Positions 1 to 5,682 of a stretch of 15,937 nucleotides of DNA are shown here, in pieces (within the stretch, counting starts at the first letter, position 1; each line of letters starts with the position of its first letter). The stretch is from Coriobacteriaceae bacterium AF45-21 (lineage in GTDB: Bacteria; Actinomycetota; Coriobacteriia; Coriobacteriales; Coriobacteriaceae): positions 1 to 15,937 of the forward strand of contig JAQCYU010000038.1 in NCBI GenBank assembly GCA_027682925.1, read 5' to 3'. A program made the translations under genes and the position numbers. Under the pieces are notes generated by a model. It ran no database searches and had not been told where the DNA came from. It saw only the letters and a program-made list of their open reading frames with translations.

Positions 1-351
1 AACAAATCCAAGTTAGACCATTTCAAATGGTTCGATGTCTGCCCGGATGCGACACTGAATGTGTCCATCCTCGCAGTATCCGGTTCTCAAGGTGCACGCC
101 TGGCGGCTGATCCGGTCCGACCGGGCCGCGCGGCAAGGAGATATATTGCCAGACCGGAGGGGCGCCGGGGGCGGGAATTCCACTCTTCACAAGTCCTACA
201 CAATACATCGCTTCCTATATAAGTAATAGAAAGGCTGGTGCAGAAATACTGCACGTATCAGATGATGACCCTTCGGTTAAGAGATATATAAAGATCGGTC
301 ACCTGTAAGTGTCTATCTACCCGCGCTTTTAGCAATGTAAACCGCGCTTCA
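1..351. other. Intergenic region without a supported gene
   Basis: I see no open reading frame here with a recognisable protein or a good ribosome binding site; the short minus-strand frame at 23-208 has neither. Small symmetric elements are present: a 15-nt near-palindrome at 17-31 (arms accattt/aaatggt around one C) and a hairpin at 238-254 (gtgcag / ctgcac, loop aaata). Either could be an operator or a small RNA stem, but nothing fixes a role. The region lies downstream of the rplT terminator, so it probably holds the control region or end of a gene outside the window. Confidence 0.5.
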
Positions 352-390
352 GATAAAAAGAGGGAGCGCCGCGCACAACGCGACACTCCC
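352..390 (-). terminator. Rho-independent terminator of infC-rpmI-rplT
   Basis: Read on the minus strand, a 12-bp stem (positions 379-390 pairing with 362-373, two G-U pairs) closes a 5-nt loop (374-378) and is followed by TCTTTTTAT. It begins 22 nt past the rplT stop codon. Stem strength, short loop and T run make this a clear intrinsic terminator for the ribosomal protein operon. Confidence 0.9.
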
Positions 391-411
391 CTAGCGATCC
401 AAGAGAATCTA

Positions 412-771
412 TTAGGCCTCGAGAGCCTTCTTGGCGATGGTAGCCAACTCGTTGAAGGACTCGATGTCCTCGTAAGCCATCTGAGCCAGGACCTTGCGGT
501 CGAGCTCGATGCCGGCAACCTTCAGGCCATGCATGAACTGAGAGTAAGAGATGTCGTTCAGGCGAGCAGCAGCGTTGATACGGGTAATCCAGAGAGAACG
601 GATCTCGCGCTTCTTGTTGCGGCGATCACGATACTGATACTGCAGGGAGTGCTGGACCTGCTCTTTAGCATGCTTGTAAGTACGCGAAGCGGCACCGTAG
701 TAACCCTTCGCACGGTGCATAACGGTACGGCGCTTCTTCTTGGCGGCAACAGCGCGCTTAATACGTGCCAT
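412..771 (-). CDS. rplT: 50S ribosomal protein L20 (bL20)
   Basis: This 119-residue protein is bL20, a primary rRNA-binding protein needed early in assembly of the 50S subunit. It starts MARIKRAVAAKKKRR, has the very basic N-terminal extension typical of the family, and continues with the conserved stretches RAKGYYGAASRTY, RRNKKREIRSLWI and RINAAAR. Length equals the usual family size of about 118 residues. The ATG is preceded by AGGAG (782-786) at 10-nt spacing. It is the last gene of infC-rpmI-rplT, 46 nt after rpmI, and is followed by a strong terminator. In several bacteria L20 represses this operon by binding its mRNA (known for the family); the long structured leader upstream of infC is compatible with such control, but I cannot identify an L20 site. 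Confidence 0.98.
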   Translation of the reverse strand: MARIKRAVAAKKKRRTVMHRAKGYYGAASRTYKHAKEQVQHSLQYQYRDRRNKKREIRSLWITRINAAARLNDISYSQFMHGLKVAGIELDRKVLAQMAYEDIESFNELATIAKKALEA

Positions 772-817
772 GTTCTATCAACTCCTAGACGGTAAAACGA
801 AAAACGGGAACGCGAAC

Positions 818-1009
818 TTAGGCGAGACGTGACTTGATGACCTTGCGGTCGGCAGCGGCGATCTCGGTCTCCTGACGGAAGCCACGCTTACGCTTGGTGG
901 ACTTCTTGCTCAGGATGTGGCTCTTGAAAGCCTTGGCGCGCATAAGCTTGCCGGTACCAGTCTTGCGGAAACGCTTCTTGGTGCCGCTGTGGGACTTCAT
1001 CTTAGGCAT
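818..1009 (-). CDS. rpmI: 50S ribosomal protein L35 (bL35)
   Basis: This 63-residue, highly basic protein is bL35, a small component of the large ribosomal subunit. The start [21 protein letters not shown] and the later [16 protein letters not shown] are hallmark family sequences, and the length is normal. The ATG has an AAGGAG ribosome binding site 6 nt upstream on the minus strand. It sits between infC (28 nt upstream) and rplT (46 nt downstream), the near-universal order of this operon. Confidence 0.98.
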   Translation of the reverse strand: MPKMKSHSGTKKRFRKTGTGKLMRAKAFKSHILSKKSTKRKRGFRQETEIAAADRKVIKSRLA

Positions 1010-1037
1010 GAAATACTCCTTAATCGGTTACAGAACA

Positions 1038-1595
1038 CTAGTTACTTGCTATCGCTTGCCGCTTTATCCTCATCGAAGGCGCCTTAATCGGGGCGAGCAG
1101 CATAAGCATGTTACGGCCTTCCATCTTAGGCTTGGACTCGACCGTAGCGTAAGGCTTGAGATCCTCGGCGAGACGCTCGAGAACGTTAAGGCCCTGCTCC
1201 GGGTGAGCCATCTCACGGCCGCGGAACATGATGGTGATCTTAACGCGTGCGCCCTTCTTGAGGAAACGCAGAACGTGGCCCTTCTTGGTCTCGTAGTCGC
1301 CAACGTCGATCTTGGGTCGGAACTTCATTTCCTTGACCTCGACCTTGGACTGGTTCTTACGAGCAGCCTTGGCCTTCATGGCCTGCTGGTACTTGAACTT
1401 ACCGTAGTCCATGACCTTGCAGACCGGCGGCTCCGCGTTGGGAGCGATCTCGACCAGGTCGAGACCCTGATCGTCGGCGACGCGCTGGGCATCGCGGATG
1501 GCGAACAGGCCGAGCTGAGAGCCATCGACGCCAATCAAACGACACGAAGATGCAGTGATCTCGTCGTTGATGCGGGTGTCATCAGACTTAGCTAT
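1038..1595 (-). CDS. infC: Translation initiation factor IF-3 (probable ATA start)
   Basis: IF-3 binds the 30S subunit, prevents premature 50S joining and checks start codon and initiator tRNA. The protein has the IF3-N domain (TRINDEI, then LDLVEIAPNAEPPVCKVMDYGK), a basic linker and the IF3-C domain (VKEMKFRP, then RVKITIMFRGRE and MEGRNMLMLLAP). The longest ATG frame would begin at 1610, but no ribosome binding site precedes that ATG. Instead its first bases form GGAGGT (1608-1603), ideally placed 7 nt before an ATA codon at 1595-1593, giving (M)AKSDDTRINDE, 185 residues, which matches how IF-3 proteins begin. Non-AUG infC starts such as AUU in E. coli and B. subtilis are established and allow IF-3 to repress its own translation. 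The product is certain; the start is strongly favoured but inferred. If ATG is used, the gene runs to 1610. Confidence 0.95.
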   Translation of the reverse strand: MAKSDDTRINDEITASSCRLIGVDGSQLGLFAIRDAQRVADDQGLDLVEIAPNAEPPVCKVMDYGKFKYQQAMKAKAARKNQSKVEVKEMKFRPKIDVGDYETKKGHVLRFLKKGARVKITIMFRGREMAHPEQGLNVLERLAEDLKPYATVESKPKMEGRNMLMLLAPIKAPSMRIKRQAIASN

Positions 1596-1602
1596 TTTCC
1601 CT

Positions 1603-1608
1603 ACCTCC
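1603..1608 (-). promoter_or_regulatory. Shine-Dalgarno sequence deciding the infC start
   Basis: On the minus strand GGAGGT occupies 1608-1603, seven bases before ATA at 1595-1593. It is the only good ribosome binding site near the 5' end of infC, and it lies inside the alternative ATG-started frame, so it favours initiation at ATA. Confidence 0.75.
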
Positions 1609-1611
1609 ATT

Positions 1612-1648
1612 CATAAAAAAATAACCCGGCGCTTCTCAGCAACCAGGT
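1612..1648 (-). terminator. Attenuator-like terminator in the infC leader
   Basis: On the minus strand, ACCTGG (1648-1643) pairs with CCGGGT (1629-1624), enclosing a second short stem GCT/AGC capped by a GAGA tetraloop (1640-1631). An uninterrupted run of seven T (1621-1615) follows almost at once. This has the form of an intrinsic terminator and lies between the likely promoter and the infC start, so it probably regulates read-through into infC-rpmI-rplT. A 7-bp hairpin with a 5-nt loop (1661-1679) and a 6-bp hairpin (1729-1744) lie upstream and may form the alternative fold. Confidence 0.6.
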
Positions 1649-1816
1649 CGTACACATAGACTTCCTCGGTATGAGGAAGGGAATCTAAGTTGTATGACCA
1701 GTCAGCTGCTCATTGGCGCCAAAAGGTGGGAACCCTCAGGTTCCTCTTTAGGGCATTGCGGGAACAACGCCTTGCGAATAATAACACGTACCGCGCGTTA
1801 TCACATTACGTACACG

Positions 1817-1839
1817 AAAAAGGGGGCCGCAACCCCCTT
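1817..1839 (-). terminator. Second copy of the tRNA-Leu terminator
   Basis: On the minus strand AAGGGGG (1839-1833) pairs with CCCCCTT (1826-1820) around a 6-nt loop and runs into TTTTT. It has the same design and nearly the same sequence as the terminator at 2000-2022, and is part of the duplicated block ending at 1880. Confidence 0.75.
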
Positions 1840-1849
1840 GAAGCGCAGG

Positions 1850-1880
1850 TGCATGTATGGTGCCCGAGGCGAGACTCGAA
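1850..1880 (-). repeat. Duplicate of the tRNA-Leu 3' end (31-bp exact direct repeat)
   Basis: These 31 bases are identical to 2034-2064, which cover the 3' end of the tRNA-Leu gene (part of the T arm, acceptor strand and CCA) and 8 bases beyond. Past 1880 the resemblance to the tRNA stops abruptly, so this is a 3' fragment and not a second tRNA. It could be the remnant of an attachment site used by a tRNA-targeting integrase, or of a partial tandem duplication. Confidence 0.7.
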
Positions 1881-1942
1881 GGGCCTTCGCTTCGCGAAGC
1901 CCCGGGCTTCGGGCGCACGGCGCCCTCGCCACGCTCCGCTAC

Positions 1943-1963
1943 AAACAGGCCACAGGCCTGTTT
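1943..1963. repeat. Hairpin between the two tRNA 3' ends
   Basis: AAACAGGCC (1943-1951) and GGCCTGTTT (1955-1963) form a perfect 9-bp stem with a 3-nt loop. No T run follows on either strand, so it is not an obvious terminator. It lies in the roughly 115-bp segment between the two copies of the tRNA 3' end, which also holds the palindrome gcttcgcgaagc (1889-1900) and an overlapping 7+1+7 palindrome (1896-1910). Confidence 0.6.
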
Positions 1964-1999
1964 GCCTAACGCTCCGCGCGCTCACGCGAGTTCGGCACG

Positions 2000-2022
2000 A
2001 AAAAGGGGGCCTTGACCCCCTT
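2000..2022 (-). terminator. Terminator of tRNA-Leu
   Basis: On the minus strand AAGGGGG (2022-2016) pairs with CCCCCTT (2009-2003), loop TCAAGG, followed by TTTTT. It starts 19 nt after the CCA end of the tRNA gene and is the expected transcription stop. Confidence 0.85.
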
Positions 2023-2041
2023 GAACGCTCACTTGCATGTA

Positions 2042-2129
2042 TGGTGCCCGAGGCGAGACTCGAACTCGCACGTTGTTGCCAACGGTGGATTTTGAGTCCA
2101 CTGCGTCTGCCAATTCCGCCACTCGGGCA
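2042..2129 (-). tRNA. tRNA-Leu (anticodon CAA)
   Basis: The minus strand folds into a complete class II tRNA. The acceptor arm is TGCCCGA with TCGGGCA. The anticodon stem GTGGA/TCCAC encloses the loop CTCAAAA, giving anticodon CAA, which reads the leucine codon UUG. A long variable arm follows, as expected for tRNA-Leu, then the T arm GCGAG-TTCGAGT-CTCGC. The CCA end is encoded (2044-2042). The gene lies 38 nt downstream of the transglutaminase-like gene on the same strand, and I found no convincing separate promoter, so it may be read from that unit. Confidence 0.96.
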
Positions 2130-2167
2130 CGTAATGCGTGAGTTAGTTTATCACAGCTTTCAACTGA

Positions 2168-3601
2168 TTACGCCGAAAATGGAACTTCGAGCATTTCGAC
2201 GAGTTCGACCGTGCGGAGCATCTCGCGCTGACGGCATCCGTGTCCGTTAACCGAGGCTTCGCCCATCTGGTTGTCATAGGGGTCCTCGCGCATGCCGTCA
2301 AAAGCAGGCACAAACTCTGCCTGGAATCGATTGTTGGCCACCATACGCCACGGGTCGAGATTGCCAAAGTAGTGACGACGGCGCCACTCCTCCCCCATCC
2401 TGCGAGCAGAAGATCCAAATGACACGTCGGCGTTGAGCCAACCGGTCTGCGGCGTATAGAACTCTGCCCAGTCGTGCGACCCCACCGAATCGGGCGCAAC
2501 GTACAGGCCGCTCTGCCAACGGGCAGGCACGCCCGCGATACGGCACATGGTGATAAACGTGAGCGCCATAACGCCGCAATCGCCGCGGAGCGAATGCGCG
2601 CAGTCATCGGCAATAGATCCCAAAAGCAAGTACGGCGGCTGATAGCGATAGTCGATATGCTGCGTCAGGTAATCATAGATAGCACGGGCGCGATCGAGCG
2701 GATCCTCGAGTCCGTCAACAACACCGGCCGTCAGCTGCAGCAGATACGGCGTGAATGCAATGTGCGGACGGTCCTCGGAAATATCCTCGGGCAGAGGCGC
2801 GTCCATACGCGGATGAACCGGAAGTGTGCCACCGTAGACATCACAATAAGCAGCATCGATGTGATAACGATAGGTCACCGAGAATGAGCGTTCACTCGAA
2901 GAAGACCACGAGGCGGTACGTGCCGAAGCGTTCGCGGGAGCAACAGCACCCTCCGGCGTCATGTCGAGAATCTCGACCCGAGACTGCTGGCGACAGGTGG
3001 CGGCAACGGGAAGCCAAGCGCGAACGGTCTCCCCCTCTAGAGCGCCGGGGACAGACACAGACGCTTTAAGCGTAATGACGCGAGCCAATCCGTTTTGCGA
3101 CTCCATCTCCTTGAGCATCTCGTTGCGCAGTGCAATTCCGTCCGTAGGATCGGGACGCATGCCGGGGACCTCTTTGGGATATACGCGAAGCGAATCGAGG
3201 AAGTTGTCGAGAACGAGCAGCTCGCCATCGATAAAGCGCCAGTCAATACGCTTACGGTCAATCAGATCGTCAAACTGCTCCTCGGTAAACTCAGGCCACT
3301 CCTCGCGAATCATCGCAATAGCTCGATCGCGCGACACCGAAAAATGAAGTGGCGTCTCAAGCATGCGATACCGCTCGGCACGAACGCAGGCAGTAAGCGA
3401 GGGATCGGGATCTTGGGCAAGTAGGCGGTCGCAAGCCTCAATAGCCTGCGAAAGATACCCTGCATCCTTTAAACGCAGGATCTCGGGCGGCAGTCCAATA
3501 TCGAGATGGCGAAAGTCATCACAGCAAACATCAACCAAGCACCCAACCGGCCCCTCGGCAATAACCTTCCCATCAGCAGGCGACACGTTAATTACAGCCA
3601 T
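2168..3601 (-). CDS. Transglutaminase-like domain protein
   Basis: The 477-residue product carries a transglutaminase-like (papain-fold) domain in its C-terminal half. The expected Cys-His-Asp triad is visible: Cys342 in RGDCGVMA, His376 in GSHDWAEFY and Asp392 in GWLNADVSFG. The N-terminal 150 residues look helical and resemble nothing I can name; residues of about 175-260 look beta-rich, as in the region before the catalytic core of related proteins. No signal peptide or membrane segment is visible, so a cytoplasmic place is likely. Such proteins are usually cysteine proteases or peptidases of unknown substrate and rarely true cross-linkers. The chosen ATG (3601-3599) has GGAG at 7-nt spacing; a GTG six codons upstream lacks one. 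tRNA-Leu follows 38 nt downstream. Confidence 0.85.
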   Translation of the reverse strand: MAVINVSPADGKVIAEGPVGCLVDVCCDDFRHLDIGLPPEILRLKDAGYLSQAIEACDRLLAQDPDPSLTACVRAERYRMLETPLHFSVSRDRAIAMIREEWPEFTEEQFDDLIDRKRIDWRFIDGELLVLDNFLDSLRVYPKEVPGMRPDPTDGIALRNEMLKEMESQNGLARVITLKASVSVPGALEGETVRAWLPVAATCRQQSRVEILDMTPEGAVAPANASARTASWSSSSERSFSVTYRYHIDAAYCDVYGGTLPVHPRMDAPLPEDISEDRPHIAFTPYLLQLTAGVVDGLEDPLDRARAIYDYLTQHIDYRYQPPYLLLGSIADDCAHSLRGDCGVMALTFITMCRIAGVPARWQSGLYVAPDSVGSHDWAEFYTPQTGWLNADVSFGSSARRMGEEWRRRHYFGNLDPWRMVANNRFQAEFVPAFDGMREDPYDNQMGEASVNGHGCRQREMLRTVELVEMLEVPFSA

Positions 3602-3636
3602 ACCAAAACTCCAAGTCACTAGAACCCTTGAAGCCC

Positions 3637-3665
3637 ATTGTACCGAGATAAAAAGAAAGCCCCAA
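3637..3665 (-). promoter_or_regulatory. Probable promoter of the transglutaminase-like gene
   Basis: On the minus strand TTGGGG (3665-3660) and TACAAT (3642-3637) are 17 nt apart, a good -10 with a partial -35, about 35 nt before the start codon. A weak stem followed by TTCTTTTT overlaps it and might help terminate transcripts arriving from fba. Confidence 0.5.
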
Positions 3666-3740
3666 CAAAGGAGCCATCAACACCGCCGAACGGTAGTCAA
3701 ATAAATAATTCAGCCCAGTAACCCTGCGGCGTTAAACGAA

Positions 3741-3832
3741 GGAAGCCCCGTCTCCCGGAACTGTTTCCTTGGCGCGACTTCTGGCGAAGCCAGGTGAGCG
3801 CAAAGGAAACAGTGTAGGGAGACGGGGCTTCC
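3741..3832. repeat. 92-bp near-perfect palindrome, possible fba terminator or MITE-like element
   Basis: Perfect 16-bp arms (3741-3756 and 3817-3832) enclose a second perfect 10-bp pair (3760-3769 with 3804-3813), then a short gcgc stem and an apical ctggc-gaa-gccag hairpin (3781-3793). The whole block can fold into one long hairpin starting 20 nt after the fba stop. The bases beyond it on the minus strand are TTCGTTTAAC, a poor T run. It may work as a terminator, but size and symmetry exceed what that needs and resemble a small non-coding mobile repeat. Confidence 0.75.
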
Positions 3833-3852
3833 GGTGGGAAGTTTAGCGACGC

Positions 3853-4719
3853 TTACGCCTTGTTGACGGAGCCAAACTCCTCCATGAGCTCCTTGGTGCG
3901 AGCAACGATGTTGTCGCGACCAGGCTTGAGGAGCTTGCGGGGGTCGAAGCCCTTGCCCTGCTGATCCTTGCCAGCCTCGATGTACTCGCGGACGCCCTTG
4001 GCGAAGACGAGCTGCAGGTCGGTGTTGACGTTGATCTTGGAGATGCCCAGGGAAATGGCCTTCTTGATCTGATCCTCGGGGATGCCGGTACCACCGTGCA
4101 GGACGAGGGGCAGGTCGCCGGTCTGAGCCTTAATCTCGCCCAGGCGCTCGAAGGAAAGACCGGCCCAGTCGGCAGGGTACACGCCGTGGATGTTGCCAAT
4201 GCCGCAGGCGAGGAAGTCGACGCCCAGGTCAGCGATCTGCTTGCACTCAGCAGGATCAGCGAGCTCGCCGCTGGAGGTCACGCCGTCCTCGGTGCCGCCG
4301 ATGCCGCCGACCTCGGCCTCGATGGACATGCCCTTGGAGTGGGCAAGCTCAACGAGCTCCTTGGTGCGGTCGAGGTTAAGCTGGAAGGTCTCCTCGTGAG
4401 AGCCGTCATACATGATGGACGTGAAGCCGGCCTCGATGCACTTGAAGCAGTCCTCGTAAGAACCGTGATCGAGGTGAAGGGCGACGGGAACGGTAACGCC
4501 CGTGGCCTCGACGGCAGCCTTGACCATGTCGGCGCAGACCTTGAAACCGCCCATCCACTTAGCGGCACCAGCGGTGCACTGAAGGATCAGCGGAGACTTG
4601 GCCTCCTCGGCGGCCTGGAGAATAGCCAGAGTCCACTCGAGGTTGTTGGTGTTGAAGGCACCGAGACCGTACTTGCCGGCCTCGGCCTTCTTGAGCATGT
4701 CTGCTGCGTTGACGAGCAT
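3853..4719 (-). CDS. fba: Class II fructose-1,6-bisphosphate aldolase
   Basis: The 288-residue enzyme reversibly cleaves fructose 1,6-bisphosphate to dihydroxyacetone phosphate and glyceraldehyde 3-phosphate in glycolysis. It is the zinc-dependent class II type. LHLDHGSYEDC supplies the catalytic Asp84 and zinc ligand His85; His178 (GNIHGVYP) and His208 (LVLHGGTGIP) are the other expected zinc ligands; KINVNTDLQ (228-236) is the phosphate/substrate segment. Length and layout are close to the B. subtilis FbaA type. The ATG has an excellent AGGAGG at 8-nt spacing, so the longer frame reaching 4815 is not the true start. A tagatose-bisphosphate aldolase is possible in this family, but the single-gene setting favours glycolysis. 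The gene has its own promoter and operator-like site upstream and appears monocistronic. Confidence 0.95.
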   Translation of the reverse strand: MLVNAADMLKKAEAGKYGLGAFNTNNLEWTLAILQAAEEAKSPLILQCTAGAAKWMGGFKVCADMVKAAVEATGVTVPVALHLDHGSYEDCFKCIEAGFTSIMYDGSHEETFQLNLDRTKELVELAHSKGMSIEAEVGGIGGTEDGVTSSGELADPAECKQIADLGVDFLACGIGNIHGVYPADWAGLSFERLGEIKAQTGDLPLVLHGGTGIPEDQIKKAISLGISKINVNTDLQLVFAKGVREYIEAGKDQQGKGFDPRKLLKPGRDNIVARTKELMEEFGSVNKA

Positions 4720-4759
4720 AAAAGAAACCTCCTGTAAGGTTGCTCCGATAACGCCTGTG

Positions 4760-4787
4760 ATTTTACCACGGCGTATCCGAACGTAAA
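4760..4787 (-). promoter_or_regulatory. Promoter of fba
   Basis: On the minus strand TTTACG (4787-4782) and TAAAAT (4765-4760) are separated by 16 nt, in reasonable agreement with the housekeeping consensus, about 40 nt upstream of the fba start. The -35 lies inside the inverted repeat at 4778-4793. Confidence 0.6.
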
Positions 4788-4793
4788 CGTTCG
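4778..4793. promoter_or_regulatory. Inverted-repeat operator over the fba -35
   Basis: CGAACGT and ACGTTCG form a perfect 7-bp inverted repeat with a 2-bp spacer, covering the -35 hexamer of the predicted fba promoter. Position and symmetry suggest a site for a dimeric repressor, perhaps one sensing sugar phosphates. The regulator is not in this window. Confidence 0.55.
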
Positions 4794-4913
4794 TTTGTTC
4801 ACGAATATCGTCCAAACAGACTTTTTTTGACCGTTTGCCCTACAGAATCGACCCGTTGGGGAAAATATCTTGACGTTTGGACGCTTCTCGTGCTTCAGAA
4901 ACTGACTACAAAG

Positions 4914-5596
4914 CTACATCTGCATGAAAGGGTTCTGCATAAGCTCGCGTGCCACGGTGGTCGAATCGCCATGGCCGGTTAGGCAAACGGTATCGGGCGG
5001 GAGAAGCCGGGCGAGCTTGGAGAGCGAGCGCAGAATCGCCGCCTCGTCTCCGCCGGAAAGGTCGGTACGGCCGTGACCGCCGGGAAAGAGCGTGTCCCCC
5101 ACGAAAGCGATATTTCCCTGCTCTGTTGCGGCAAATAGAACGATGCCGCCCGGCGTATGCCGGGCGCCTCGATAACCTGCAGGCAAATGGCGCCCAGTTC
5201 AATGGTATCGCCCTCGGCAAGCAGCCGCGTCGGCTCGCCCGGATCGGGAGTCTCGATGCCCCACATCGCTCGCTGCTCCTCGATATTCATATGCGGCACA
5301 GCTACGTCCTTGCCGCACAGCTCGTACAGGGCTTCAGCGCCAACGGCGGCGCGAACTCCAGCGACACCACCAACATGATCGGCATGGCCGTGTGTACAAA
5401 CGGAACCGAGCACATGCACGCCAGGGTGTTCGACTCGGATATGCGCAACGAGGCTCTCGCCTTCCCAAGCGGGATCGATAATCAAGCATTCGCCACTCGA
5501 AATAATGGCGTAACTGTTGGTCTGGATGGGGCCGTTTACAAGCGCCTCAATCGAAGCCGTACCCCGAGGGGTTAAATCCAAAGCCGTAGCGTCCAT
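4914..5596 (-). pseudogene. MBL-fold metallohydrolase (glyoxalase II-like), one-base frameshift
   Basis: Two overlapping frames together encode one metallo-beta-lactamase-fold hydrolase of about 227 residues. The first (from 5596) holds VNGPIQTNSYAI, the metal motif THGHADH (68-74) and ends its homology at VIEAPG. The second continues HTPGGIVLF, FVGDTLFPGGHGRTD and LTGHGDSTT, supplying the remaining metal ligands. One extra C between GGC and ATA near 5159 would rejoin them as VIEAPGHTPGG, the usual family sequence. The ATG has GGAGG at 8-nt spacing. Relatives are glyoxalase II-like thioester hydrolases; the substrate is unknown. It follows rel by 86 nt on the same strand. No residue is lost other than through the frame, so a sequencing deletion is as likely as real decay. 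Confidence 0.85.
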
Positions 5597-5620
5597 GCGT
5601 ACGCCCTCCTTCTATAAACG

Positions 5621-5644
5621 TCGAGGCATCAAACGATGCCTCGA
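5621..5644. repeat. Hairpin between rel and the MBL hydrolase gene
   Basis: TCGAGGCATC and GATGCCTCGA form a perfect 10-bp stem with loop AAAC. On the minus strand it is followed by CGTTTATAG, only a short T run, then the ribosome binding site of the hydrolase gene. It could be a weak terminator or an mRNA-processing or stability stem in the rel-hydrolase transcript. Confidence 0.6.
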
Positions 5645-5682
5645 ACGTAGCAAATATCATTTCTGTCGCGCGTTCGTCGCGC

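Noticed and set aside
894..1616. Long plus-strand open frame opposite infC and rpmI
   Set aside because: It is antisense to two certain genes, has no ribosome binding site and resembles no family; GC-rich coding DNA often leaves such frames open.
1690..2250. Plus-strand frames across the tRNA-Leu region
   Set aside because: They run through a tRNA gene, terminators and palindromes, so cannot be real proteins.
3045..3057. 13-bp match ccggggacagaca also found at 14484-14496
   Set aside because: One copy lies inside the transglutaminase-like coding sequence and fits its reading frame; too short to call a repeat.
4096..4737. 213-residue plus-strand frame opposite fba
   Set aside because: Mirror frame of a conserved aldolase gene with typical shadow composition; no start signal.
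4720..4815. N-terminal extension of the aldolase to 4815
   Set aside because: It covers the promoter and the operator-like repeat, and family homology begins at 4719, which has AGGAGG.
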